Both the position numbers and the translations under genes were made by a program. From Nageia nagi (lineage: Eukaryota; Pinophyta), in NCBI GenBank assembly GCA_050084985.1, contig JBITNC010000001.1, positions 75,826,001 to 75,890,000 of the forward strand: a DNA stretch of 64,000 nt, written 5' to 3'. This document shows, piece by piece, positions 11,062 to 23,616 of the stretch. Below the pieces are notes generated by a model. That model saw only the letters and a list, made by a program, of their open reading frames with translations, was not told where the DNA came from and searched no databases. How positions within the stretch are numbered: the first letter of the stretch is position 1; every line of letters starts with the position of its first letter.

Positions 11062-12514
11062 CTAGGGCACCTAAGACAAAAGGGGGGAAATACAAGGTTC
11101 CTCAACATTAATCATTCATCTTTAGTAAAAGATAGCATCAACAAAAAGATCAAAAAAATTTCTCCTATAGTTTGGCTACACTTCTTCTTAGGACATGTAA
11201 TTTCATGGCCTCAATCAGACATCCAAAGAGAGGAAAATGTAAATGACTCAAGATGAACCTTTATGTATTTATAAATGATTTTAATCTCTTAACAATGCAT
11301 TATTTTAAAAAAAGATTTAAAATATATAAAAGAGGTGTAAGCCACATATTTAACCCTTATTAATTATACAAGGGGTCGAATCCTATAATAGAAGCATCCC
11401 TATATAAAAGCATTAAAGACATATAAAGAGAAGAAGAGGATGGGATTATTATTAAGAGGAGACCAGATAAGGGGCAGATTATGGAAAACTTAAGGTTTTT
11501 ATCAATTGAAGATCGAATAGAGAATCAAAGGACTCAAACATCATCTATAAATCAAACACTTGCAAAGCCTTCTTATGTGTAACAAGCAAATCTCTTATCT
11601 CAAATATTATCATACTTCCATTATATTGATAAATCATTCATTTGTTTATCATTTTGTCTTTTGTTGCATTTGTTATTTGATCATTAATACGATGCCAATG
11701 GTGTATTATTACTATGGTGCTAACATCGTCCTAATGCATATGATATTGCCTATCTTTCTTTGATTGATTGAATATGTATATCAACAAAATGAACTTGTAT
11801 GTTTAATCATCTATTGTCATATTCTCACTTTATATCAACCAATTAATAGACCAAATAGTGCATGTGTTAATTCCTCGAAATAATTACACCATTGCATTAT
11901 TTAAGGTCTACATGTGGGTTTTATATTTGTTTAATAACTTCTTATTTTTTTGGAATTATGAAAATAATAATATATGTGCATGATCTACATATAATTTTTT
12001 CATAAGATAATAAATAAAAATGATATTTTTAGGTTAAATTATGCTTGTTGAAAATAAGAAATTTTTGAAACCGTAATCATAGTCCATAAAATGATAATAA
12101 AAAACAAAACATTTTTAAAAAAATTGCAAAAAATATCCTCCATAATCTTTAGTGTCTTAGGTATCTTTTCCCAAAAGTATTTTAAAATATATTTTAATTT
12201 AGGTCTAATTAATTTTACTGAACACAATGCAGGTATGGTTCTAAAATTGTATTTTTTAAATAGTGGCTTTTAAACATGTCTACCAAATATTAATTTCTAT
12301 CATATGAAAACTAAACTTTACGAACTACATTTTTACCTAGTGACCTTTTTCAAGAATTAGACTCTTAAGTGCTTCGATTTTTGAGATTAATTATGAGAAA
12401 ATGTAAAAATCAGGGAAGACACTTCCACTTTTTGGCCAAAAGTAGGACTTATCTTCTTGCACTTACCCATGAGAGCCAATATCATGAATAATAAACCAAG
12501 AATAAGTATACATA
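11062..12514. other. Non-coding stretch right of the copia element
   Basis: Short frames (11020-11256, 11560-11763, 12039-12273 on both strands) have the low-complexity composition of translated AT-rich DNA and match no family known to me. No repeat, terminal structure or RNA gene was recognised. Confidence 0.5.
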
Positions 12515-13183
12515 TGTAACAAGCCTATAATAAGTTCTAGAGTAAAGCCTAAGAGTTTGAATATGCTCAACAAGGACTCTTAAAGGCTGGTGCAAGACAT
12601 AAAAAGGCTTCTAAGCTTGGCACAAGTACCAAGATAACTCTTAATGGCTCATACAAGCTTCCAAGTGGCATGAATGAAAGTTGCATATCTCTAGAATACT
12701 TCTCAAGGTAGATGTAATCTTTCCACATGATATAGAAGAGTAGAAGAGCTAAGGTAAGGGAACATCCTAAGAACTAGAAGGTGGAGAAGGTAAGTGTCCC
12801 TAAACTCCAAATGATCTAAGATCAAATGCATAAGATGTTATCTTGAAGTGACCAAATGGCATGCCTTTATAGCATTCAAAACTTGCAATTATGTCTTCTC
12901 AGGATGGCTAACCATGGAGGGAATAATAATAAAATACTAAATGATCTTAAAGTATCCCAAACATGGCCAACTCGAGGTAGGGAAATATATGATTAAATGG
13001 TTCTTTTTTATTATCTCAATTAAATACATAATTCACCCATTATGAGTTCTTACCTATAAATTAAAAAAATAAATATGATACATAAATAATTTGAGAAATA
13101 AAGTACTCTTGATATAAGTACTAAAGATTAAAAAAATAGGCATGAGGGATGGCATCTAAATGTCTCAACTTGGGGATATTACA
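12515..13183 (-). repeat. Possible old solo LTR
   Basis: The segment is bounded by TGTAACAAGCC on the left and TTGGGGATATTACA on the right. Read on the minus strand it begins TGTAATATCCCC and ends TTGTTACA, the TG...CA form of many gypsy LTRs. No matching 5-bp flanking duplication (left ACATA, right AATAG) and no second copy were found in the window, so this is a weak call. Confidence 0.25.
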
Positions 13184-13510
13184 AATAGCAAGTAACCTTA
13201 TTGGAGGGATTCAATTTTTTGCTTGTTGAGAAAGTCTTAATTTTTATTTTTTTTGCTTTCCACTTATTATCTTTGAGGGGCATTGAAGATAACTTCAATT
13301 GAGTGCATTGTGGTAGCAAATTTACATGTTATTATCTTATGGATCCTATCACTACACTTTGTTCAAATTATTTACAAATGCTAGCATACATGTTAGTTTA
13401 AAATTCTTCTAAGTTTACATCAAAATATTCTAGCTCACCAACATTAGTATACAACACAAACTAGAGCATAACAAAATAGCATCTAGGTGGTCTACTTAAC
13501 CTTAAGGATC

Positions 13511-13880
13511 TTATAACACCAAGTGGTTGAGTTTAGAGTTGTTTGTATTATATATCTCCTTGTACCTTAGGTATATTTCTCTCATTAATATTATCAAGTA
13601 TAAGATACTTGGGTTGCTTGACCTTAATACCTCTAACTTATTCTTATACAAGAATTTTTCATTCAATATAATAGTTATAATTTTGATGATTATCCAATTG
13701 AAATTATTCCATAATATATATTCCAAATCATCAACATCTTATCCAATAAAATAATAGTTTTGGGACTTAGCATATAACTTCTTTCTATTGTAGTTATCCA
13801 TATGCACAAAAGCCTCAACACTCAGCCCAAGAATATGGCTCAATTCCTAAAACATATTTGTCAATAGGATAAAACCTTAG
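13511..13880 (-). pseudogene. Ty1/copia integrase C-terminal fragment
   Basis: On the minus strand, from about 13870 downward, HILGLSVEAFVHMDNYNRKK, then SQNYYFIG and DVDDLEY can be read. These match the copia pattern 'HLRVFGCEAFVHIPKEKR.KLD..S.KCIFIGY'. Then come LWNNFNWIIIK and NEKFLYKNKLEV, corresponding to the '..SRDVIFNE' segment downstream of integrase. Frame is lost on both sides and no LTR could be joined to it. It is an isolated fragment of a different copia family from the one at 3-11 kb. Confidence 0.6.
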
Positions 13881-16533
13881 AGAGAAAGACTCAATAAAAT
13901 AATGTATTTGTATAGTATAATGAACATTGATGTCAACATAGATGCCACTAGAAGAAATTACTCTATGTTCCCAAAGAGTTAGTCTTCACAATATATATTA
14001 CTAGTAGTAAAGATAATGCAATTAACCTACTATAACATATGGAAAAAGGTGAATAATAGAATTCTTGTACATTGTAACAAATCCTAATCTTAATATGTCA
14101 ACTTAACCTCCTTTTATATGTGAGAAAACCACCACAAAATATTCTTATAAGTGAGCATTGATATTAGGGGATTAACATACAAAAAGAGAAACAACATAAC
14201 ATGGGCACATAAGTTGGATAAAGTAGTAATAATATTAGATATAATTATAAAATAGAATATGTCATTAATTAAGTAATATGATAACTAATTTATGATATTA
14301 TGTATCAAAATTAAGTGTTAACTTCTCTTTCAATAAAGTAGAATCCACATTGAGAGCCTAATTACTATTCAATGACTAAATCTGATAACAATCCTTTACC
14401 CTTATTAATTACTATTCAATATTAAGTTAAGGAAACTTGGTTTCCATATATTCTAAAGTACCCTCCCTCAGTATATATGACTTATAGTGGCTTTTATTAT
14501 AGTTTATTTCCAAAATGAGAGAGAAATCATTAAGCTCAAAGTGGATGGTGGGTTGAACCAGTAGATAGTTGTATGGGCTTATAGTGCTAGTACAAGATAC
14601 CCTCAAATATTCCAAAGATTCAATTTTATTTTCTCCTTCTAATGTTCCCCTACCCTATTATGGTATAGTATCATTAAAAAATAAGCAATTTTTCCTTCAA
14701 TAAAAATTCCAAATTTATTTCAAATTTGTGTAGTTACTCATAGGTATTACTCCCTCTATTATATTCATTTTTATGCATGTTATAATAATCTTCATAAGCT
14801 AGTCAAATATTTCTGATAGCCTAATTTTGACCTATGGAAAATTCGTCCATAGAATTTCTTAGGACATATTTTAGACCTTAAAAAAAAAAGCCTATGGTGG
14901 AATCGGCCTTTTGGATTTCAAAAATAAAGTGTGGCCTTATGTGTAAAATGGATAATAAGAGAACTTAAAGGGAATGGTGCCTTGAAGATTTTAGTTAGAC
15001 ATTTCATATATGCAAGCATCCCTTTTAGGTGAACTACCTAGAAAGGTTTGATTTTTCCTTCAATTTTAATTATCCATATGTCTATCAAAATTTCAAAGAC
15101 TTTTTTTATAAAAAGTTTTTGGAGCACTTGGGAGCAGATTAAATATTATATGATATGGAGAGGTAAGGAATTTGGTTATTGTTTCTCCATAATCTCCTCA
15201 ACATTTGGTACTTTCTAATTCTCCTATACCAAGGACAAGCCTTGGCTAAAATTCAGTGGATACATGCAAAGTGATTATTCAAGAAGGGAATTATTTTCCT
15301 TGCCATTTTTTTGTCCTATCACACTATAGATCGGATACCTTGGAATAAATTTTAGATACTTTATAAACTTAAGCACACTAATAAAAAAACCTATGATATA
15401 TTTCAAGAATGCACTCCTCACTCTTGGACTCATCAAATAAAAGTGAATACCTAGAGACCATGATGGAAGGATTGGGGTTATTTCACTAATACTTATTTTC
15501 TTAATTATAAGTATCACTAGGGATATGCTTGGTTATTCCATCATATTCATATCATTCATAAGCTAAATGAAATATTGGACTTAATTTCCATTAAGTCTAG
15601 ATGAAGATAAAGATTTTAGTTTGGTTGGACTACTTATATAGTGCTCAAGTAATCCTTTTTGCATAGAGTATCCTCTCTCATATACTTCCCACTAGTGTTC
15701 ATCACTAACACATAGGTACCTATAATCCTCTTTGTAATTTTTGTTAACAACTTGATGATTACTTTAATCCTTTCTGGTCTTGTAGGATAACCTCTAATGC
15801 TTGGTTATGGATTTCTTTTTCTTTTTTAACCCATATATACACACATCCTTCTCATAGCATAATGTTGTTCTAGGAGACCAACCCACATTCACTCTTCCAT
15901 TGTTAAGAAATTAGAAAGCACATATTGAAGTTATATTTTCATAGTACTATCCTTTTAGTCTTTTCACTATTATTGTTAGATTGGTAGTTTCTTTTAACAT
16001 GTTTGTCTAGAAATATTTGTGTAAGTGGTGAAGATCACTATAGAGGTGGAACACCTATGTTCCTTACTAGATTATTGGGGTAATGTTCCATATGTTGTGA
16101 GCAAAGTCTCATTTGATCCTTCACCTAGGGATCGATCATGATCATGCTAATGTAACTCCTAGCCACCCCCATTATGGACCAAATCCACTAGAAACCCTCA
16201 TGCTAATGCAATACCTTCTACTAAAGGGTGTGGATCTCTTTTACTTGGTTTATCTAAGAAAGCTTGTGGTTAGGATGTTCTTGCATAAAAAGTTCATCTA
16301 AATATTGGTTGGGAGCTGAATGATGATAGGGGTGTATGCCTGTAAACTTTAGAGAAGATTATGGATTAAGGTGACACTCATCGATGGGGTGGCTCAAGTG
16401 ATAATGATGAGCTACATAGACTAACATGTAAGCATATTATGATTTTGTTGAATCATTTACGATGCATGGAAGATGGAAAAGTAAGTCAGCTAGATTTTAT
16501 CTGACATGAACAATGATGGTGAGTTATTATTAA
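13881..16533. other. Non-coding stretch, no gene recognised
   Basis: Possible short frames (14427-14615 minus, 15275-15517 minus, 16113-16301 plus) show no family motif. Some of this is likely decayed transposon, perhaps the rest of the copia fragment at 13.5-13.9 kb, but no domain could be identified with confidence. Confidence 0.45.
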
Positions 16534-17326
16534 GAGAAAATATCCAAAATACCCTTATAATTTCATGTAACATCTAAAATACCCCTACATTTTTTGAAAT
16601 ATCAAAAATACCCTTGTAATAAATATGGAATAAGAAAACCTCTATTGAACTACAAAAATTATAGTTTATATATATATAATATATAATATATATATATATA
16701 TATATAAACTATAAATAAAATATAAATATTTATTATTTAAATTAATAAAAATAAAATATATAATAAATTATATTTATATTTAATTAATTTAAATAGTATA
16801 TATTTAATCAGGCAAAATATACAAAATACCTTTATATAATTTTGCATAATATCAAAAATACCCCTGGAGATTAAGAAATGCAATGGAGATATAAATTGAA
16901 CATATGATAGCAATAGCTTAAGTGTTTACAACATGGATTCAAGATTAAGAGCTCATATTTTGGGCAGTTGTCTATTTTTAAGGTTGATAATTTGAGCATT
17001 TCACTTCAAATTTTATTAATTTGTTGAACATATAAATCCTTGATGCCCATGAAAATTGTATAATTTTTATGTTGGAGCACATTCATCATCAACTTATAAA
17101 TGAGTGACTGCATGTTTATATCGAATCATCCCAACAACATATGTAATGTTTGAATGCCTTATGCATCTCAAATTATTGATCTTCATCAATGGCATTGCTC
17201 ATGCCAATGTTGGTAGCTCTCTCAAATCCCTATGACTTTCCAATATGTTTCTTTTTTATATTTTTAAAGAAGTAGGGGGTATTTTTTATATTAAGTAAAA
17301 TTATAAGAATTTTTTGGATATTTTGC
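16534..17326. mobile_element. Foldback MITE pair, one copy apparently inserted beside or within another
   Basis: The left end (16534-16600) reads GAGAAAATATCC, then ACCCTTATAATTTCATGTAA, then TACCCCTAC. The right end (17265-17326) is its inverted counterpart: AGGGGGTATTTTTTATATT, then AAAATTATAAGAA, then GGATATTTTGC. A second left-type end in direct orientation lies at 16812-16870, so the complete copy may be 16812-17326 (515 bp) and 16534-16811 the left half of another copy. The family is shared with 45870-46486. No clear target duplication was found here. Confidence 0.65.
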
Positions 17327-17727
17327 GTGTTATTAATTAATGTCATATGCATGAATTAATTTTAGTAAGGACTTGAGCTTATAAATGAACTTGTTATTTT
17401 TTGAAGCATCTTCTAACTCAACTTTTTTTTGTTTTACTCTTGAATTAATTTGATTTTCTCGTGAGATCTACTTTCAACTATCCATCTTGTTTTGCTGTTG
17501 CAAAAATACATATAGTTTCAATATAACTTTTTTTTTCATGGAAACAATATAATTCTAAATTTAGTATAACATCTTATTTATATAATACTTACGTATTAAT
17601 ATTAATGAATAAATACTTCTAATACTAGTATGAGCAGATTATAAGACACTTTTAAATGATAAATCAAATAACAAACGTATATCATAAAAATAATCGCCGT
17701 AAAATAAAATCTCTCTTACTTATGTAA
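17327..17727. other. Non-coding spacer
   Basis: AT-rich sequence between the MITE and the 62-bp tandem repeat. Nothing recognisable was found on either strand. Confidence 0.5.
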
Positions 17728-17851
17728 GAAAACCATCATTCATGATACATCCACTCGTAAGTGAAGATGGATTAGAACTAAACCCAAAAGAAAACCATCA
17801 TTTATGATACATCCATTTGTAAGTGAAGATGGATTAGAACTAAACCCAAAA
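17728..17851. repeat. Two tandem copies of a 62-bp unit
   Basis: 17728-17789 and 17790-17851 are adjacent direct repeats differing at only a few positions (for example CATTCATGATAC versus CATTTATGATAC). Both end GATTAGAACTAAACCCAAAA. High identity suggests a recent local duplication. Confidence 0.93.
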
Positions 17852-17854
17852 GAT

Positions 17855-18080
17855 CCATGTGAGCGATCTCGCTTTTTGGGCTGTCAAATATTTTTTATAA
17901 ATTGACAACACACAAATAAAAACTGGGATCTCACGTACTCTCATTCACTCCCATTCCAAGCATATTCTTCCTCAACTCCAAGTTCAATATTTCTAAGTTG
18001 TCAAGTGAAAATTAATTGTTTAAGATTACAAAAAAGATAAAATCTGTATTTTGCTGCAAGGTAAGAAAATGTGGCACGTC
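17855..18080 (+). promoter_or_regulatory. Promoter/5'-leader-like segment with a relative at 35.9-36.1 kb
   Basis: This resembles 35915-36110. CTGTCAAATATTTTTTATAAATTGA parallels the CTGTCCGCTAAAATATTTTTGTAAATTGA block there, and GAAAATTAATTGTTTAAGATTACA parallels GAAAATCAATTGTTTGAGATTACAG. The shared order and spacing suggest copies of the same gene 5' region or of an unrecognised element. No ATG-led frame follows here, so this copy looks dead. Confidence 0.35.
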
Positions 18081-18187
18081 TTGATGAGCTCCAGTTCCAC
18101 TACAAGAAAAGTGATATTTTGCATTTAGTCATTTGAAATCCCTCAAAAACGTTTATTTGAATAGGTAAAGCAGACCTTGAAGATGGG

Positions 18188-18368
18188 TCGCCACTCGCAA
18201 CTTTAAAATCTTATAATCGTCAACCCCTACGCAGACATCGCCACCCATATAGGCACTTCTTATGAGTTTAATAGAAAGCCTACAACAGACATTGAGGCTT
18301 GGGATGCTGTGGAAGATCATGAAACTTTGAAATCTTAAAATATGGATAGAAACACATCACTGCACGAA
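18188..18368. repeat. Dispersed repeat, about 150-180 bp, second copy at 56.7 kb
   Basis: It shares with 56718-56882, in the same orientation, the blocks CTCGCAACTT.AAAATCTTATAAT, GTCAACCCCTA.GCAGACATC and CAGACATTGAGGCTTGGGATG. The first block on the minus strand contains a GAGTTCGA-like pol III B-box in the 56.7-kb copy. A tRNA-derived SINE is possible, but the conserved body lies on the wrong side for a classical one. Confidence 0.7.
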
Positions 18369-18383
18369 CCCCGTCGTGCAGTG
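18358..18383. repeat. Perfect 10-bp hairpin
   Basis: CACTGCACGA (18358-18367) and TCGTGCAGTG (18374-18383) are exact inverted repeats separated by six bases (ACCCCG). The stem is GC-rich against an AT-rich background. It lies at the end of the dispersed repeat. Confidence 0.9.
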
Positions 18384-18839
18384 AAAGATGACAACGAGGC
18401 AAATTGTACCAAATAGTACATGATAACTAGTTTAATCAAGCCATGGTGTACTAGCACATGCAAATAAATTTCTCTCTGTTTTGTATTTTGCATCCAATGC
18501 AAAAGGACACTTAACAAACAAATAAGGGAGGTTCACATTAGATATTATATTCTCACTCCTTAAATGCAACAAGTGGAAATGGTGTTTTCAAGGTATTGTA
18601 TATCTCTCACAAAGATATGAGGGGGTGAAATTAGAGTGGTGCCTACGAATTGTCAAGCTCTAATTGGCAAGCTTAATTATAGATGGTTAAGTAATCATGA
18701 TCAAATTTGGAGTTAGTTATAGATAGAAAAATAATAACCTTCACATTTGAGGGAAGATGCGACTTATTTCTCAATCATAAAAGAAGGTTTTGAAATCTAA
18801 AAAGTAATGAGGAAGGGGTTTGTCTTATAACATAAGGCT

Positions 18840-19830
18840 TATTATGAAGAGTAGGGATGGGTGGAATACTATATTAATTCTCTCATTTAGAATGTCTCAG
18901 AACAAACATAAATTAGCATGGGTGGTCTATCATCTATTACTATCTGAAACTACCAAATTAGCAACATATCAACTTTCAATAGTGATGAACCTTAGTGGAA
19001 TGACCAAGTGAAGGATATGATGAGGATAAAATAAAGTTTCAAGGAATCTTAGGAGAAATAACTTAGCTAAGGAAGAATGAATAAGTCATAATAGTGTGGG
19101 GTCATAGAAAGCTTGGGATCTTTACAGTGAAGTTGGTTTACTCCCAATTGAAAGTAAAACTTTAAGGTTGTATACATTATAAAATTTTAAACTAATAAAG
19201 TTAGCTCATCTTACGCTACATGTGATTATCCACAAAGCTTTCCTAAATTATTGTCTTAAAAGAAGTTGGCTAAAAGAATTTAATAAGTGGCTTGATGTTT
19301 AAAATATATGAAATAACATAACCCCTTCAAATACAAATGAACTAAAATTACAACTTACAAAATAAGTAACTCAAAATTTTTGGAGGGATGATAATACACA
19401 AAATAAAAGAAAATTGGTCTTATATAAACATATCATTAATCCAAAACTTGAATATATATCTTATTCACATAAGATTATCAATCTTAGAATGAAATTTGTG
19501 ACTGCAAAATCAATAATTAATTCACATGATCTTCATAGTGAAATTGTTAGATAGAAATATATCTAAAATACCCATAGATTAAAAAATTTATAAGTTTTGT
19601 AACATAGATGCCATAAAAAATGAGACTCATTTTCTCTGTTGCTATCAACTTTTCTAAGACATTAAACAAACTTACAAATATATTGATAATCATAGTTTAA
19701 TCCATGAATTCTTAAATTAATATAACAAAATAATATTGACAATTTTATTATACATCTTAATTCTAGTTGAAATACTTATTCAAATAAATAATTAATATAT
19801 TCATGTATAGATAAACTTTGATAGGTATCA
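18840..19830 (+). pseudogene. LINE ORF2 C-terminal fragment with Cys/His tail
   Basis: This segment is homologous at DNA level to 62690-63610. Shared blocks include GGAATCTTAGGAGAAA-like, GTGGGGTCAT, CTTGGGATCTTTACA and AACATATCATTAATCCAAAACTTGAA. Translation, with frame changes, gives KFCNIDAIKNETHF, the C..C...H pattern of the cysteine/histidine tail that ends some LINE ORF2 proteins. DIKQTYKYIDNHSLIHEFLN follows. No reverse transcriptase core is present. It is a 5'-truncated copy, the usual product of incomplete target-primed reverse transcription. Confidence 0.6.
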
Positions 19831-19929
19831 AAAACCAAAAAGTTTAAAATGAAACTAAAATATTTATCTTTTATTTTCTTCATGTAGTAAAAGAAGGTTA
19901 GAAATAAATATTTTCCAAATTAATCCCCT

Positions 19930-20640
19930 TTGCAAATCTTTTACATGAAATTATGGTTACCAAAGGGATATATGAACATACATTTTTTCTCTTAATTACC
20001 TACAACATCATAATGAGTTGGGAAAATAATTTTAAGAGAGGATTCATAGGGCCCAATTGATGTATAATGTCTAACCAATAAGTGGAATCAGTAGCACATC
20101 TTCTCTTTGAATTCCCCTTTGCCCAAATAATATGTATTTTATGGAATAATATTTTCAACTAGAAAGAGAGGCCAATCCCTACAGAGGATTCCTTTTACAA
20201 TTGTTAAAAAACCAACAAAATCCTCTCTAAAAATATTAATATAGCCTATGATTTTGGATCATATTTCATTTGCTATGAAATTTGGCTAGAAAGAAATGGA
20301 GAAATCATAAAGGTAGAATCTAAACCAATGGATATAATATAGAGTTATTCAATGAGAACTCTATTAGAAATTATGGTGACTAAAATTCTTAAGGAAACTT
20401 ACATGGTAGAGTAGGACTCCAAGATTTGAGTGAAACTTAGTAAGGAAGATCTATATTGGAACTAAGAATAAAAAGAACCAATTGGTAATGTAAATCAAGA
20501 TATTATTCTAGCATACGATATCCCTATCTAAAAGAATGTAACAAGGTTACCCTTGGGTGGAATAGATGCTCAAGATTCAATACAAGAAAGCTAAAGGGGA
20601 AATGAATATCTTATTGCAACTTATCATAGATGCAATCCAA
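19930..20640 (+). pseudogene. Plant L1-type LINE 3' fragment (zf-RVT region)
   Basis: Around 20030-20180 the translation reads RRGFIGPN, then VESVAHLLFEFPFAQIICIL. This fits the plant LINE zf-RVT pattern 'RG..GP..C..C....E...HLF..CPFA...W', with the cysteines decayed. Further decayed frame follows (WLERNGEIIK, ILAYDIP), consistent with the C-terminal region of such elements. It differs from the LINE tails at 18.8 and 62.7 kb, so two LINE lineages abut here. No poly-A tail or target duplication was identified. Confidence 0.5.
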
Positions 20641-21455
20641 TACACTATTTATAATGCCATATGTTAAGGATTATCATACTTTATTCTATTGTGCACATTC
20701 TTTAATATACTTGAAGGATATTTAAACATTTAATTATTATACCATCATTTATTTATATTTGTAGATAATATCAACTTGTTCTTATTTATATAATAAATCA
20801 TTATTTACCATCTATAAGAGAGTGTTAACAAGATCTCTAATGATAATTGAGATCCTTAGGACTTGGGTATGTAAAGAGTATGTAAATAGATGGAATTGAT
20901 TTATATTTTGAGCCTAGAAAAGAGAGGCAAGCCACTACACACTATCATGTAACTCAAAACTTTTTTTAATCCTTTTACTTAAAAAGAATGATATAGAAAA
21001 TTGAAAGCTCATTATATAAGTAAATAAAATAAATATTACAAAACTAAAAATGCATTAATAAAATTCTAAGTTTATATGTTAGGATTGCATAAATTTCAAA
21101 GACTTATAATAGAGATTATATTGACAAATATTGAAGAATATTGTAAATATTATCTAATGTTATTATTGATTATTATGTGTTTGGTGAAAATGCAACCATG
21201 ATTATATAAAATTCCATGGTGATTACCATATGGTTATTGTGATTAGTTATGGTTTTTGTAACTTATGGTGATTATGTCTAATAGTTGATAGAAGTAAAAG
21301 ATACTTATTAAAATTATAAATGAGATAAAAAATAAAAGGAAAAAAATATTCTATAATTCTATGAGCTTTGATTATTCTTCCATATGCTTTATGTACAAAA
21401 TAAATAGTTTTTATAAACTTATTATTTAAAACAAATTAAATTATGAACTATTTGA
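20641..21455. other. Non-coding spacer
   Basis: AT-rich with no frame of interest. It includes a short ATGGTTATTGTGATTAG-like imperfect repetition at 21190-21280. No gene or element end was recognised. Confidence 0.5.
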
Positions 21456-21694
21456 TGTAAGTGGAATTCCTAGATGTTCTTCCATTAAAATGAGATACCT
21501 TTTAATAAGCTAAGATACAAAAATTATTACATAGGTATGACATATGGTATCTCAAAAAAATTAGACTATAATAAAACTACTCATATTTATTGTTTACACC
21601 TCCTAATGCACTAGTAATAAAATATTATTTATTCTATTTTTTAATGATTGGACTCCACTAAGCTTACTAAATCTACACCTAGATTTGGGTTCTA
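21456..21694. repeat. Left terminal direct repeat of the small element
   Basis: It aligns over its full length with 23617-23851, with many substitutions. The end GGGTTCTA appears mutated relative to GGGTTACA in the partner. Confidence 0.6.
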
Positions 21695-21829
21695 TAATTC
21701 TTCATTGGTTGAAAGAACTCAACCCTTGACTTCCTTTAAATTCATAAGGTGACCATTTCCATAAATAATAATCACTCGAAAACAAATACTGAGAGAAATG
21801 TCCAATGTAATTTTATAAGTATTTCTAGC

Positions 21830-22025
21830 TAATACCCAACCCATATTATTTATTGATCACACCAAACCTAATGTTTATGATTCATATTTAACCTATAATG
21901 TTTATAGCTCACACCTAATCCATAATGTTTATGGCTAATACCAAACCCAAATTATTTAAGGCTTACATAAAATTCATAGTATTTATGGCTTACAAAAACC
22001 CATAGTGTTTATGGCTAACACCTAA
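21830..22025. repeat. Minisatellite, about 30-bp unit, six to seven copies
   Basis: Units of the form AACCCATAATGTTTATGGCT followed by AACACC recur with variation from 21830 to 22025. Copy-to-copy divergence is high. It lies inside the small LTR-like element. Confidence 0.75.
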
Positions 22026-23616
22026 TAATTTCACTTGCATCATCTAAACTCTTCAAATTCTATTATTCAATGCCACATAATGACTCTTGCAAGTACTCGT
22101 ATTTAAGTATCAATGTTCTTCAAATGTCATAAATTAAATCTCATTGAGTTACTCCATATATTTCAATCATAGGTTTATTATAAACATAGAAATTACACTA
22201 TGTCAAATAAAAATTCTTGTAACCTTCAATTGTACCTTCTTCTCTAGCTTATCACATGGATGAATACACCATGTAATCATAAGTAACTTACATAATAACA
22301 TTCTCTTTATAAATTTTTTTCAGTCACAACCATAATAGAATCAAATTGCATCTCCTTATAATAATGTTCCATGTAATAATATTTGCAATTATAAACTTCC
22401 TCACTATGTTGATATGGAATCATGTATCCATCATCAAGCTCCATACAAAGTACAAAGAGAATATATTCTCATTTATGTTAGTAACAAATGCAACTTTTTA
22501 AGGGTAACAAAAAAAAAAACTAGAAGAAATTATTGGCATATATATAGATATTTATCAAGTTTCCCTTGGTATTGTTAGTCAAGGCTTATTTGAGTATATT
22601 CCATCAAATTCAAGTAAAAGTAACATCATTCCTCAACTTTATATGATGAATTTTTCAGTGATCTATATCATATTCATAAGATTCATAAAAAATAAAATAT
22701 ACATAAATAACCTTGTTTGTAGTAGGGAAGTCATTATTCACACATCTTATCCTCTTTGAGATAGAAATCCATTCTCAAGCACTCTAAACTATTTTGAAAC
22801 CTATAGAAATTTACAACAAAGGTTGGATTCAATGGATTATAGTGGATAAGGAATAATATATTTTGAAGAGTATGTACAAACTATTGAAAGCATAATATTC
22901 CCTAAATTATATAGTAGTAATATTTCAAGCATTAAGAGACATGATGGAGAGAACATGAACTTTATAAATCTCCCTCTATTGTGATCAATTGTATATCAAG
23001 TTCGATACACTATTTAGTTTTTTAGAAAGTGGTAGTAGAATATTTTGATAACCATTGAACTCAAGGCTCGATGGCTACACACAAAAAATGTATCACATAC
23101 TTTGTACAAAATTTGCATCCATAACATATTATGGAGATAATATACAGTACTTAAATTATGTTAGTTGCATATAATTTTATCCACAAGTATCCATCAAATC
23201 CATCACATATTTCTATTGTAATCCATGCTCCATATATTGGTTCACCTCTTACCTCATACCCTCCATTTTAGTATTAACTTGTATTAAGAATTTTGCATGG
23301 CATTTTCTTAGAGTTCATTTTGGATAATGTGGATCTCATTAGCATTTCAACACTTACAATGTAGATTCATAATCTTTTGGGCATCTCATTCCTTTACCTT
23401 TTTCACTAGTAATATCACACTCCATGATTCCATTTGATAGTTGATTTGTTATGCAAATCCTATCCACCTTATATTCTCAGAAAAAAAAAAGGGAGGGGAG
23501 TATTAAAATTAATCCCGCACCCCCTCCTTCATATTTCATTATCAAGCCTAAGAATATTTCACTTATACATCTCACTCTTCTACCCAACTCCTCATTCTTG
23601 ATTTAATGCCACTTGC

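Noticed and set aside
12515-13183. Solo LTR
   Set aside because: Ends have the right form, but the flanking 5-mers do not match and there is no second copy in the window. It is kept only as a low-confidence feature.
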